The translations under genes and the position numbers were made by a program. A DNA stretch of 64,000 bases. It comes from Candidatus Brachybacter algidus (GTDB lineage: Bacteria > Bacteroidota > Bacteroidia > Chitinophagales > Saprospiraceae). Under the pieces are notes generated by a model, which saw only the letters and a list, made by a program, of their open reading frames with translations, did not search any database and was not told where the DNA came from. Of the stretch, positions 9,024-17,590 are shown piece after piece (within the stretch, counting starts at the first letter, position 1; each line of letters starts with the position of its first letter). The stretch is from the NCBI GenBank assembly GCA_016711705.1, contig JADJSK010000001.1:1178001-1242000 (forward strand), given 5' to 3'.

Positions 9024-9585
9024 AGTAAGTAGAAGTTAGTTCCCCTGTAATGCTTTGCTTCCAAAATCAAAAAGATAACTTGAACAATTGGAACGCAGAT
9101 GCCGATGATATTTATGATATAAAAAGTCGTTAAGTACAATAACCCTTCTGCAAGCTAGAGTTTATACACATCTTTTTTTGTTTATTTCAAAGTAAATTAT
9201 GGTGACACAGCGACGCAGGTTAACCTACGTTCGGGTGTTTGTTAAATTAATTTTGCTCATAAGTTACTCAATAACAAACTATTATCTTAATATTCTAGTT
9301 AAGCCTTTTATTGATAAATTCTTATGTATAAACCCTAGCTTCTGCAAGAGGGGCCAAGGGGGAGTTATTGATATGTATAATTTTTATTATTTACATAGTC
9401 CTGATCAACAACGTTTTGCGTTGAGATATAGGAGAATTAAACTTCGATGGTTGTTTTTAGCAAATATTGTCGGGTAAAATATTGAAAAGATTTTAAATAC
9501 ATTCAACTATTTAGCAATCAATGATACACATCATTAATTGTCAATACTAAAAGCAAGCTTATAAAAAAAGTTGAATAAATTGTTT
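9024..9585. other. gene-free stretch with a dispersed GGTTAACC repeat
   Basis: I see no convincing gene here. A 92-codon open frame at 9199-9477 has no recognisable domain and overlaps repeat sequence, so I do not call it. The stretch holds one copy of a dispersed repeat (about 9168-9236). It lies within an imperfect inverted pair (AGCTAGAGTTTATACA at 9153-9168 against the complement of 9325-9340, one mismatch), which looks like a small MITE-type relic. Confidence 0.5.
9168..9236 (+). repeat. dispersed repeat with GGTTAACC palindrome, copy A
   Basis: About 65 bp containing TATTTCAAAGTAAA followed by CGCAGGTTAACCTACG (9214-9229, palindrome with one mismatch). The same order of blocks occurs in reverse orientation at about 24287-24354, 15 kb away. 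Function unknown. Confidence 0.6.
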
Positions 9586-9990
9586 CTAATCGATTAATTG
9601 GGTTGGATATTCTTTTTTAAACTCATACTTGAGAATATCGAAAGAAGTAACAATGCCAATGAGGTCGCCATTTACTACGATAGGAACAGCATGAAACCTG
9701 TTAAGAAGGAACAACTCAGCAGCAGAACCAATTTTATCAGTAGGTTCAAGAGTTGCAAGTTTTTTTGTCATTACATCTCTTACTTTCACAGTGTGATACT
9801 GTTCAAAACCCATATTTAACCAAAGCAAGTCGGCTGTAGTGATCAAACCAATCAATTTACCATTCTCAACTACAGGTAAATGATGAATTCTTTTCCCTGA
9901 AAATAATTCTTTGACTGTCGTAAGAGGTTCTTCAGGGTCAATTGTCACTAACTTTGTAGACATTATCCCTGAAATCGGTTCATTCATCAT
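9586..9990 (-). CDS. two-CBS-domain protein
   Basis: A 134-residue protein made only of a tandem CBS pair: residues about 1-62 (ISGIMSTKLVTIDPEEPL ... GKLIGLITTADLL) and 68-126 (VRDVMTKKLATLEPTDKI ... GDLIGIVTSFDIL). Such Bateman modules bind adenosine nucleotides and regulate a partner; no effector domain is fused here. The second in-frame ATG is two codons in, so the start is uncertain by one residue. It is monocistronic and cytoplasmic. Confidence 0.9.
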   Translation of the reverse strand: MMNEPISGIMSTKLVTIDPEEPLTTVKELFSGKRIHHLPVVENGKLIGLITTADLLWLNMGFEQYHTVKVRDVMTKKLATLEPTDKIGSAAELFLLNRFHAVPIVVNGDLIGIVTSFDILKYEFKKEYPTQLID

Positions 9991-10228
9991 AACACACTAA
10001 TATTTTATATTTACATTGTAATATTAAAGAATATGTATGTATTTAACAACTAAGGAAATCATATATTTATTTTTTTAACCTTTATATTGCTAAATTTGTG
10101 ATACTTAAGATAGAAAAAGAAATTGACTTTCGATTTATTTGAATAGTATTAAACAAATTCGACCAATATGGCTTTAAAATAACATCTATAAATAATTATT
10201 TCTTTTACATTTGATCCTTTAGAGAACT

Positions 10229-10837
10229 ATGCACGATATAGAACCTTATTATCAATGGCGTGATTATTACATTGCCGCAGACGATGAATTATCGCTATTC
10301 TTCGGCCAAGAGTCAGATGAATTCCAATTTACCAACAAAGTTTATAACTACTACATACATCCTCAATGGGATGAATTTGGATCCAGTACCCTATATTTAA
10401 AGGTACTTTTCGTAGATTATGAGGAAGGCTATGCCATTATTGAACTCATTGGTGAATGGAATGATACCCTGCATAATGATGTAATGGAACTAAAGCGGGA
10501 GATCATTGACACTATGATCAACAAAAAAATATCAAAATTCATAATGATCAGTGAGCATGTGCTCAATTTCCATGCATCTGATGACAGTTATTATGAAGAG
10601 TGGTATGAGGATGTAAAAGATGAAGCTGGTTGGATCGTAATGTTAGGTGTGCAGAAACATGTCGTAGATGAAATGAATCAAACGCGACTTTTTCAGTATT
10701 TGCTATATGGGGAGCAATGGAACCTCATCAACTGGAGAGCCTTTACTCCTATGCAACTATATGAGGCGATAGACAGGTTTATAGAACATCCAAAGCTATT
10801 GCTGGATGTCAATCCGCAACAAAAAAAATTAAAATGA
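10229..10837 (+). CDS. conserved hypothetical protein upstream of era
   Basis: A 202-residue acidic protein rich in Tyr, Trp and Asp (DIEPYYQWRDYYIAADDELSLFFGQ at the N-terminus), with no signal peptide. I recognise no domain. Its stop overlaps the start of era by 4 bp (ATGA), so the two are translationally coupled; this suggests a role related to Era (ribosome or 16S rRNA maturation), but that is inference from context only. Confidence 0.8.
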   Translation: MHDIEPYYQWRDYYIAADDELSLFFGQESDEFQFTNKVYNYYIHPQWDEFGSSTLYLKVLFVDYEEGYAIIELIGEWNDTLHNDVMELKREIIDTMINKKISKFIMISEHVLNFHASDDSYYEEWYEDVKDEAGWIVMLGVQKHVVDEMNQTRLFQYLLYGEQWNLINWRAFTPMQLYEAIDRFIEHPKLLLDVNPQQKKLK

Positions 10838-11727
10838 ACGAACACAGATCTGGTTTTGTAAATATTCTTGGCAAGCCTAATGCTGGTAAGTCTACCCTAC
10901 TCAACTTATTGATTGAAGCGCAACTAAGTATTACAAACCGAAAAGCTCAGACTACAAGAAGGAGGATTCTCGGCTTATGGAATGATGCAGATCATCAGAT
11001 AGTATTTTCAGATACTCCAGGCATCATTGACAAACCTGCTTATCGGATGCAGGAAAAAATGAATACTTATATCTACCAATCATTTGAAGACGCCGATGTG
11101 ATTTTGTACATGGCGGACATATCAGATCCAACTCCATGGAGTGAGCAAATAGGTGGAATTATGAATAAAGTGGATGTACCTAAACTTCTGATTATCAATA
11201 AAAAAGATCTTGAACCTAGTTTAAATAAAGAAGCAGCGCTGGAGAAATGGCCGAAAGATGTAGAATGGACAGAAGTCATGTTAATTTCTGCTCTTGAGGA
11301 GAAAGACAGGCAAGAATTGTTGCAAAAGGTATTATCCCTGCTTCCACCCGGACCAGAATATTACCCTAAAGACCAATTGAGTGATCTCAATGAAAGATTT
11401 TTCGTTGCAGATTTAATCCGCAAGCAAATATTGTCACTTTACAGCCAGGAAGTGCCATATTCCTGTGAAATTTATATTGATAGCTTTACTGAATCTGAAA
11501 AAAATGGTAAACCTTTCGCCCATGTGAACGCAACCATATTCGTTTCAAGGTCAACTCAGAAATCCATTATAATAGGACGAAAAGGAGAGAAAATCAAACA
11601 ACTTGGAACCAACGCCAGAAAAGAGATCGAAGAATTCCTTGGCTACCCTATCTTTTTGGATCTTTTCGTCAAAGTGAAGGAAAATTGGAGGGATGATGAG
11701 AGGCAGCTGAATAGTTTTGGTTACTGA
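10834..11727 (+). CDS. era: GTPase Era
   Basis: Era is a ribosome-assembly GTPase that binds the 3' end of 16S rRNA. The 297 residues show all G motifs: G1 GKPNAGKST, G3 DTPG, G4 NKKD and G5 SALE. A C-terminal KH RNA-binding domain follows, with GRKGEKIKQLGTNARKEIEEFLG. Length is normal. It is coupled to the upstream hypothetical gene by a 4-bp overlap. A 60-bp perfect palindrome 164 bp downstream could end its transcript. Confidence 0.97.
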   Translation: MNEHRSGFVNILGKPNAGKSTLLNLLIEAQLSITNRKAQTTRRRILGLWNDADHQIVFSDTPGIIDKPAYRMQEKMNTYIYQSFEDADVILYMADISDPTPWSEQIGGIMNKVDVPKLLIINKKDLEPSLNKEAALEKWPKDVEWTEVMLISALEEKDRQELLQKVLSLLPPGPEYYPKDQLSDLNERFFVADLIRKQILSLYSQEVPYSCEIYIDSFTESEKNGKPFAHVNATIFVSRSTQKSIIIGRKGEKIKQLGTNARKEIEEFLGYPIFLDLFVKVKENWRDDERQLNSFGY

Positions 11728-11890
11728 AGCAATTTACAATTGACAATGGAAAATTGACAATAAAGTTACCGAGTACTTAAATTGAAGCAGTACTTTGCTG
11801 ATGCGAAGTAGGCGTTTTTTCGCGAAAATCTTTCGCAATTCGTTGGAGAAAAACGCCCTGTATGGGCTTCCCGGTTTATTTTCTCTGTAA

Positions 11891-11950
11891 TTAAAAAATA
11901 GTCACTGTAGGGACAGGTCGCGACCTGTCCCTACAGTGACTATTTTTTAA
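11891..11950. terminator. 60-bp perfect palindrome, probable bidirectional terminator
   Basis: Two 30-bp arms are exact reverse complements with no spacer (arm starts TTAAAAAATAGTCACTGTAG; centre GGTCGCGACC). The A-run on the left and T-run on the right give a strong hairpin followed by a U-tract on either strand. The position between convergent era and the AcpH-like gene fits a bidirectional intrinsic terminator. The core (GGGACAGGTCGCGACCTGTCCC) may equally be a dispersed palindromic repeat that inserted here. Confidence 0.65.
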
Positions 11951-12108
11951 TCACTTATATATTGTCGAACTAATATACTTTCAGATTTGCATTCAGCAAT
12001 TCTCAGATTTATTTAGACCTGCCGGGTTTTAAGCCTAAGGTTGGAAACAAACTTTTATACTGAACTTCCTCTATTAACAAAACCAAATTACCTCCATAAC
12101 CCATTAAA

Positions 12109-12156
12109 CATTACCGATTACCTATTACCCATTACCCATTACCTATTACCCATTGT
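12109..12156 (-). repeat. degenerate 7-bp-period array (GGTAATN) next to stop codon
   Basis: About six units of the form TTACCCA / TTACCTA on the plus strand (GGTAATG/GGTAATA on the coding strand of the adjacent gene). The array begins just after the stop codon of the AcpH-like gene. Similar arrays recur in the window near 15316, 15950, 27000, 29105 and 36303. Confidence 0.75.
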
Positions 12157-12159
12157 AAA

Positions 12160-12753
12160 TTACTTCTTCTCCTTCGTATACTGATATTGATGAACGATTT
12201 GAATCAGATCAGGAAAAAACTGTAAGAATAATTCATTCACCTCTTCAAAGTTTTCATGAAGCCAATCCGCTCCTCTTTTCATAATTTCTGTGTCAGTAAC
12301 TTTGTGCTGCATTCTATCAAAGACCATATTGACACTATCTATTGTCATATACGCGTTCAACCAATCATGTTGAATCATATTGTTCAAACGTAAATTTATT
12401 TCTTCCGGCAACTCTTTGATGACAGATGACATTTGATCATAAATATTTTGGATAAACAGCTGAATATCAACCTCTTTATATTTTGACCAATTTCTCACTA
12501 GTAAATAATCCATAAAAACATCACTTACTACAGGGGAATATTTTTTAAATCTTCTGTACAACAGATGTTTAAATGTTCCATTGACAGGGTGTTCGTCCGT
12601 GTATTTATCAATAAATCGGTGTAGCGCAATTCCATCAAGAAAACGAATATCAATTTCATTGCGAACAGGGCCTTTCAGCATATCTGTCACCACATTGCCC
12701 GTTAGGATATGAGGATCATTCGGAGATAAAAATGCATGTGCTAAATAGTTCAT
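12160..12753 (-). CDS. ACP phosphodiesterase-like protein (DUF479 / AcpH family)
   Basis: A 197-residue protein of the AcpH family (DUF479), whose E. coli member removes phosphopantetheine from acyl carrier protein. The opening MNYLAHAFLS is the family signature, followed by GNVVTDMLKG and the metal-binding segment LHRFIDKYTDEHP with conserved His and Asp. C-terminal WLHENFEEVNELFLQFFPDL matches the family. Single gene convergent with era. Activity is inferred from homology; some relatives are uncharacterised. Confidence 0.88.
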   Translation of the reverse strand: MNYLAHAFLSPNDPHILTGNVVTDMLKGPVRNEIDIRFLDGIALHRFIDKYTDEHPVNGTFKHLLYRRFKKYSPVVSDVFMDYLLVRNWSKYKEVDIQLFIQNIYDQMSSVIKELPEEINLRLNNMIQHDWLNAYMTIDSVNMVFDRMQHKVTDTEIMKRGADWLHENFEEVNELFLQFFPDLIQIVHQYQYTKEKK

Positions 12754-12865
12754 ATTGCTGATTATGACATTTCAAATGTCTTTTAAAGGTATTTTGTTTA
12801 AGCCAGTTGCAAATCATATTGCAAACGAAGTTGAAGGATAGATATAGAAAAGACTAAATAAAATT

Positions 12866-12873
12866 TATCTTTG
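12866..12873 (+). promoter_or_regulatory. -7 box of ychF; decides the start codon
   Basis: TATCTTTG matches the Bacteroidota -7 consensus TAnnTTTG exactly and lies 21 bp before the ATG at 12895. An upstream in-frame TTG at 12871 overlaps this box and would sit at or upstream of the transcription start, so it is unlikely to be used for translation. Confidence 0.6.
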
Positions 12874-12894
12874 CGCCCAAAATACGAATATTTT

Positions 12895-13989
12895 ATGGCT
12901 TTAAAATGTGGAATAGTTGGATTGCCAAATGTTGGAAAATCTACTTTATTCAATGCACTTACGTCTGCTAAGGCACTTGCAGCGAATTACCCCTTTGCGA
13001 CGAAAGAACCAAATTTGGGAGTTATCACGGTACCTGATGAAAGATTGGACGCCTTGTCTGCTATCGTTAATCCTCAGAAAGTGCAACCAACAACTGTGGA
13101 GATCCTGGACATCGCAGGTTTGATAAAAGGTGCAAGTCAGGGCGAAGGTCTTGGCAATCAATTTCTTGCCAATATACGTGAAGTTGATGCCATCATTCAT
13201 GTGATCAGATGTTTTGTTGATGACAATGTGGTACACGTAGACGGCTCTATTCACCCTGTTAGGGACAAAGATGTAATCGATACAGAATTGCAACTCAAGG
13301 ATATTGAAACGCTTGACAAAAGGATCGAAAAATATCAAAAAAATGCAAAATTTGATAAAGCAGCGAAGACAATAGTCGATCTTGGCAACAAAGTTCGTGC
13401 TCACCTCGAACAAGGGCTTAATGTAAGATCGATGGAGCTCGAGGAAGAAGAAGCGGAAGAAGTGAAATCTTTCCAACTTTTGACCGCAAAACCCATTTTA
13501 TATGTGTGTAATGTAGATGAGGAATCTGCAAACACAGGAAATGAACTATCTGATGCAATTATACAATTGGTAGCTACAGAAAATGCGGAAGTAGTGCTTA
13601 TCACAGCCAGCATCGAAGCTGACATCGCAGAATTAGAGACTAAAGAAGAGCGTCAGGAATTTCTAGAAGCGATGGGATTATCTGAACCAGGTGTGAATAA
13701 GATCATTACTGCTGCATATAAGTTACTCGGTTTAATTACTTATTTCACAGCAGGAGTTAAAGAAGTAAGAGCCTGGACGATTCCTATCGGCACTAAAGCT
13801 CCGGGAGCAGCAGGAGTAATTCACACCGATTTTGAAAAAGGCTTTATCCGTGCTGAAGTAATCGGCTACAATGATTTTATCACACTTGGCTCTGAAGCAG
13901 CTGTCAAAGAAGCCGGTAAGATGGGTGTCGAGGGCAAAGAATATGTGGTAAAAGATGGCGACATAATGCACTTCCGTTTCAACGTATAA
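12895..13989 (+). CDS. ychF: redox-regulated ATPase YchF (Obg family)
   Basis: YchF is a universally conserved P-loop protein of the Obg family that prefers ATP and associates with ribosomes. The 364 residues show G1 GLPNVGKST, G3 DIAGLIKGA, and the non-canonical G4 NVDEE (instead of NKxD) that explains ATP preference. A coiled-coil insert lies near 130-200 and a TGS domain at the C-terminus (AGVKEVRAWTIPIGTKAPGAAGVIH). I chose ATG 12895 (MALKCGIVG), the family start; the in-frame TTG 24 bp upstream lies in the -7 box. Confidence 0.96.
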   Translation: MALKCGIVGLPNVGKSTLFNALTSAKALAANYPFATKEPNLGVITVPDERLDALSAIVNPQKVQPTTVEILDIAGLIKGASQGEGLGNQFLANIREVDAIIHVIRCFVDDNVVHVDGSIHPVRDKDVIDTELQLKDIETLDKRIEKYQKNAKFDKAAKTIVDLGNKVRAHLEQGLNVRSMELEEEEAEEVKSFQLLTAKPILYVCNVDEESANTGNELSDAIIQLVATENAEVVLITASIEADIAELETKEERQEFLEAMGLSEPGVNKIITAAYKLLGLITYFTAGVKEVRAWTIPIGTKAPGAAGVIHTDFEKGFIRAEVIGYNDFITLGSEAAVKEAGKMGVEGKEYVVKDGDIMHFRFNV

Positions 13990-14064
13990 TTGAATCTAAA
14001 ATTTTTGTTTAAATTAATTTATTTTTAAATTAGGTATAAAATTTCATAATTAAATAAAACGCCA

Positions 14065-14138
14065 GATCTGCGCTTCCCCTCTAACAGAGGCTTGCCCGCC
14101 CTCAAAGGCGGGGGTGCCGACAGGCGGGGTGTGAATGC
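14065..14138 (+). repeat. GC-rich dispersed hairpin repeat (CTTCCCCTCT type), copy 1
   Basis: CGCTTCCCCTCTAACAGAGG followed by short GC-rich inverted stretches (CCCGCC / GGCGGG) and GGCGGGGTG. Related copies lie at 18560-18607 (plus) and 21620-21685 (reverse). The GC content is unlike the surrounding AT-rich DNA, as expected of a dispersed repeat. Confidence 0.6.
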
Positions 14139-14210
14139 CACATGTGCAACACAATTCAAAACTTCCAGCCCCATATTTTTTAAATAAATTCACTTCTTAA
14201 AATAACCAAC

Positions 14211-15314
14211 ATGGAATATCCTAAAGACCCTTACATCTCCATCCACTACAAGAAATATTTGGGTTTGGAGCAATTACTTTCTGCACAGAGACTAAGGAGT
14301 GAAGACTTAGAAAAACCTGCACACGATGAGATGCTCTTCATCATCATCCACCAGGTGTACGAACTGTGGTTCAAACAGATCATCCACGAACTGGAGTCTG
14401 TCAATAAGATGTTCAAAAATGATTATTTAGATGAACGCAGTATTGGCACTGCCGTTGAAAGACTTGATAGAGTCATTGTCATCTTTGAACTACTGGTCCA
14501 ACAGATCAAAGTATTGGAAACCATGACTCCGATGGACTTCTTGGAATTCAGATCTTACCTTTTCCCTGCGAGTGGCTTCCAAAGTTTCCAGTTTAGAAAG
14601 ATGGAGGTAATGCTGGGCCTTCCGGCTGACCAAAGAATCACTTACAACAATAAACCATATCATTCAGCATTTTCTGAGGAAGAAAGGACAGAGCTGGAAA
14701 TGTTAGAAAATAACGGTTCATTAGTCAAAGAATTGATAGATTGGCTGGAGCGAATTCCTTTTCTGCAGTTCAATGAATTCAGTTTTCTTGCATCCTACAA
14801 AGAGGCTGTTCAACACATGATCGCCAAAGAACAACAGGCTATCCGTGACAGTCAATTTCTTTCTGACAAGGAAAAAGAAATGCGCCTTATCATGTTGGGC
14901 GACACGAATAATTATTTCGAATCTATCTTTGACGAAAATGCTCACAATCAATTAGTTGAAGAAGGAACCTTAAGGTTTAGCTATAAGGCAACCATAGCGG
15001 CTTTATTCATCAAATTGTATAAAGATGAACCAATTCTCCAGCTTCCCAATCTCCTCTTAGAGCGACTGATCGATGTCGAAGAACTGCTCACCGTATGGAG
15101 ATATCGCCATGCTCAGATGGTCCTCAGGATGCTCGGTAAAAAAATTGGAACAGGTGGTTCTTCCGGTCATACATACCTTGCCAAGACTGCTGAAAAGCAC
15201 CACATCTTCCATGATTTATACAACCTTTCTACGATGATGATACCGAGGGGAGATTTGCCGGAGCTACCGGAGGAATTGAGGGAGAGCTTGGGGTTTGTGT
15301 TTACGAAGAAGTGA
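14211..15314 (+). CDS. kynA: tryptophan 2,3-dioxygenase
   Basis: A 367-residue haem enzyme oxidising L-tryptophan to N-formylkynurenine, the first step of the kynurenine pathway. The active-site segment HDEMLFIIIHQVYELWFK carries the conserved His and substrate-binding residues, and FLEFRSYLFPASGFQSFQFR is the TDO hallmark. The proximal haem ligand lies in WRYRHAQMVLRMLGKKIGTGGSSG. Length is at the longer end for bacterial TDO. A class V aminotransferase-fold gene lies 0.66 kb downstream on the opposite strand, possibly a kynurenine-pathway partner. No other kyn genes are nearby. Confidence 0.95.
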   Translation: MEYPKDPYISIHYKKYLGLEQLLSAQRLRSEDLEKPAHDEMLFIIIHQVYELWFKQIIHELESVNKMFKNDYLDERSIGTAVERLDRVIVIFELLVQQIKVLETMTPMDFLEFRSYLFPASGFQSFQFRKMEVMLGLPADQRITYNNKPYHSAFSEEERTELEMLENNGSLVKELIDWLERIPFLQFNEFSFLASYKEAVQHMIAKEQQAIRDSQFLSDKEKEMRLIMLGDTNNYFESIFDENAHNQLVEEGTLRFSYKATIAALFIKLYKDEPILQLPNLLLERLIDVEELLTVWRYRHAQMVLRMLGKKIGTGGSSGHTYLAKTAEKHHIFHDLYNLSTMMIPRGDLPELPEELRESLGFVFTKK

Positions 15315-15315
15315 G

Positions 15316-15352
15316 TTATCGGTAATTGGTAATCGGTAATCGGTAATAGCGC
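15316..15352 (+). repeat. 7-bp-period array (GGTAATC) directly after the TDO stop
   Basis: GGTAATT, GGTAATC, GGTAATC, GGTAATA in perfect 7-bp register, starting within 10 bp of the stop codon. It is followed by a longer dispersed block (about 15395-15455) containing AATCCGTGATTCTGATAAAT, which recurs at about 29230-29285. Confidence 0.8.
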
Positions 15353-15553
15353 GAAGATTATGATTTGCCTGCAACTCGAAAGTTACTACTTTTAAAATCT
15401 GTGAAATCTTTTAATCTGTTTAATCCGTGATTCTGATAAATTGGCAATTGGTAATCCTTAATTAGTAAAGGTAATAAACTCATAATTTGTGTTGAATATT
15501 CAATTTATTTATTAAATTTGCCTACCCATTTCAAACACCTAAATATATAAATA

Positions 15554-15913
15554 GTGGAAAATTATAATCTAATATTCCGTCAAAGGACGAAAGATTTCGA
15601 CTTGAAAGTAATTCTACTTCTTACCAAACTGAAATTCTCAGATGCATTAATAGTAATGAGAAAACAAGCCATTCGATCGGCTACTTCCGTAGCAGCTAAT
15701 TACAGGGCAGCTTGCAGAGCTAGATCGACAAAAGAAAAATATTCGAAAATCTGTATCGTTGTGGAAGAAAGCGATGAGACTCAATTCTGGCTAGAAATGC
15801 TCTTAGAAAGCAATTACCTACCTAAAAATGATTTTGATTTAATGTATAATGAAATCACAGAAATCGTCAAAGTAATGACAGCTTTCAAAAAAAACCTTGG
15901 TAGCCAGATTTAA
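15554..15913 (+). CDS. S23-type four-helix bundle protein
   Basis: A 119-residue protein of the four-helix-bundle family first described from 23S rRNA intervening sequences (S23/IVP) and related to the Avd protein of diversity-generating retroelements. Family-typical segments: FDLKVILLLTKL, MRKQAIRSATSVAANYRAACRARS and EESDETQFWLEMLL. Here it is a free-standing gene, not inside rRNA, and no reverse transcriptase is near. It starts with GTG at 15554. Short-period repeat arrays flank it on both sides. Function unknown; RNA or DNA binding is plausible from the family. Confidence 0.85.
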   Translation: MENYNLIFRQRTKDFDLKVILLLTKLKFSDALIVMRKQAIRSATSVAANYRAACRARSTKEKYSKICIVVEESDETQFWLEMLLESNYLPKNDFDLMYNEITEIVKVMTAFKKNLGSQI

Positions 15914-15948
15914 TTCAATAATAGCGATTTCCATCCGATATGAAACCA

Positions 15949-15980
15949 AGATTACTGATTACCGATTACTGATTACCGAT
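15949..15980 (-). repeat. 7-bp-period array spanning the stop of the class V aminotransferase gene
   Basis: Units read CGGTAAT / CAGTAAT on the coding strand of the neighbouring gene, whose TAA stop (15973-15975) is itself part of the array. The orientation relative to the gene is the same as after TDO. Confidence 0.75.
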
Positions 15981-17118
15981 CAGACATCGCTTCCATCAAC
16001 GCCTTCACATCCTCCTCCCCATTATACACATGTGTCGAAACCCTAATCGAATTCCCTCTTGCTGATACGATTATGTTCTTAGACTTCAAGTGATTCACTA
16101 AAGTGTCGCGGTCGATAGTAGGAGGAAGTTTAAAGCCGAAAAGGTGCTTAGAACGCCAGGATTCCTCTTCTATTTGAAAGTTATTTTCAGTTAGGAAAAC
16201 TGTCAATGGTGTAATCAGGCTATTGCTATAGTTCTGAATATTTTCGACACCCCATTCAAGTATTTGTAAAATGGAAGTGTTTAAGATCGGCAATAAACCA
16301 AAATTGCTGGCCTCTCCGACGTTGTAGCGCATGGCTCCAGGCTTGTAATCGTCTGTATAACTTGTGAGACTTGTGAAGTCTTCAGCATTGCTCCGGGTCA
16401 TCCAGGACTCTTCAATAGGGCAACCATGGTCAAATCTTGGACCATAATAGGCCAAACCAAGAGAATATGGCCCTAATAGCCATTTATAACCGGTACAGAT
16501 CAACGCGTCTATATTACATTCCTGTACATCAATAGGAAGGGCTCCAACAGACTGTGAACCGTCAACTATAAATACCACATTTAACTCCTGACATTTTTTT
16601 CCAATACTGGCAAGATCATATAAAGTCCCGTCCGTCCAGTGAATCGAAGACATCACCACGGCACAAGTATCTTCCGTAATACTATTGAGTATCTCCTGAC
16701 TCCAAAGTGCTCCCCGCTGATGTTGCGTTTCAGGAGGATGAATCATTTGAACAGTCTTGCTATGCCTGTTGCACCATGCATTGACTGCATAAAAACCGCT
16801 GGGAAACTCTTCAGTAACCATGATGACACTTTGACCATTGTCCAAGGGAATATTCTGAACAGCATTCATGATGCCATAGGATACAGAAGGAATGATGGCT
16901 ATTTGCGCAGCGTCACTATTGATCAATTTCCCAAAATTAGAACGAAGTGTTGCAGCCTCGGTGAAAAAATCGATCGGAAGGATGGAAGCAGGGTTTCTCT
17001 TGCGTTGTAAGTCGATGATGGCTGCCTCTTCAGAAGACCTCAGTAAAGGTGACATATAAGCACCATTGAGGTAGTGAAGGCCTTCAGGCAATTGGAACAA
17101 GTGTTTTTGATTATGCAT
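15973..17118 (-). CDS. class V aminotransferase-fold PLP enzyme
   Basis: A 381-residue fold-type I PLP enzyme of aminotransferase class V. Visible: NGAYMSPL near the N-terminus, the PLP-contacting VDGSQSVGALPIDV near residue 190, and the Schiff-base lysine in CTGYKWLLGPYSLG about 20 residues later. C-terminal SARGNSIRVSTHVYN is typical of the class. Relatives include kynureninase, cysteine desulfurases and isopenicillin-N epimerase-like proteins. It lacks a clear kynureninase signature, so the kynurenine role suggested by nearby TDO is only possible. The stop lies in a short-period repeat array. Confidence 0.85.
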   Translation of the reverse strand: MHNQKHLFQLPEGLHYLNGAYMSPLLRSSEEAAIIDLQRKRNPASILPIDFFTEAATLRSNFGKLINSDAAQIAIIPSVSYGIMNAVQNIPLDNGQSVIMVTEEFPSGFYAVNAWCNRHSKTVQMIHPPETQHQRGALWSQEILNSITEDTCAVVMSSIHWTDGTLYDLASIGKKCQELNVVFIVDGSQSVGALPIDVQECNIDALICTGYKWLLGPYSLGLAYYGPRFDHGCPIEESWMTRSNAEDFTSLTSYTDDYKPGAMRYNVGEASNFGLLPILNTSILQILEWGVENIQNYSNSLITPLTVFLTENNFQIEEESWRSKHLFGFKLPPTIDRDTLVNHLKSKNIIVSARGNSIRVSTHVYNGEEDVKALMEAMSDR

Positions 17119-17590
17119 ATAAAAGATTAAACGTACAACTATTTAAAATATCTAAGTCAAAGTTAAATGATTAAGAAATAAACTTTTTTATTATATTAAT
17201 TAACCGGGTACAATGCACATGAAAGCTGAAACATTTAATCTGGAAGAACATATTAAATATAAAACTCAAATTTATTTAGCCACGAAATACACGAATGATG
17301 CTTTGCATCTAACACGAATTTATTCGTGAAAATTCGTGAAATTCGTGGCTAATCATATTTTATTTCTTGGAGTTCTCACAAAAGAAACTCCAATATTTAA
17401 AGCAGGATTACTAATGTATAGACCTAGACCTGTATAGGTTGTCTCTATGCACATTCTCATAAATTATATTTTCTTTCTATTATTAAATTTGAATTATTTT
17501 CTTAAATATCTGTTAAACCACCTTCCCCAAATTAAACCAATCATATCAATTCAGCTCTAAAGAGTATTAATCATAAAAAACCAATTTAGA
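17119..17590. other. intergenic stretch with an ATTCGTG inverted-repeat element
   Basis: No gene seen. It contains a dispersed inverted repeat (17278-17350) and AT-rich sequence likely holding the promoter of the following secreted protein gene. Confidence 0.6.
17278..17350 (+). repeat. dispersed ATTCGTG inverted-repeat element, copy 1
   Basis: The ends are inverted (AGCCACGAA ... TTCGTGGCT) and the interior has several CACGAA/TTCGTG words plus ATGATGCTTTGCATCTAACA. A second copy with the same order lies at 33663-33759. Confidence 0.7.

Larger units (their letters stand above)
11728..12159. other. convergent intergenic stretch with palindromes and short-period repeats
   Basis: No gene seen. 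It lies between two convergent genes and holds an inverted pair around 11811-11857 (GGCGTTTTT against AAAAACGCC), a 60-bp perfect palindrome (11891-11950) and a 7-bp-period array (12109-12156). Confidence 0.7.

Noticed and set aside
9199..9477. 92-codon open frame after the IS
   Set aside because: No domain, overlaps a dispersed repeat with palindrome, low-complexity hydrophobic start; likely not a gene.
12871..12894. Longer ychF start at a TTG
   Set aside because: Overlaps the TATCTTTG -7 box; the ATG at 12895 gives the conserved N-terminus.
12946..13476. Long minus-strand frame inside ychF
   Set aside because: Antisense shadow of a highly conserved gene; no recognisable domain.
15554..15913. 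Diversity-generating retroelement accessory (Avd)
   Set aside because: The fold is related but there is no reverse transcriptase, template repeat or variable target in the window.
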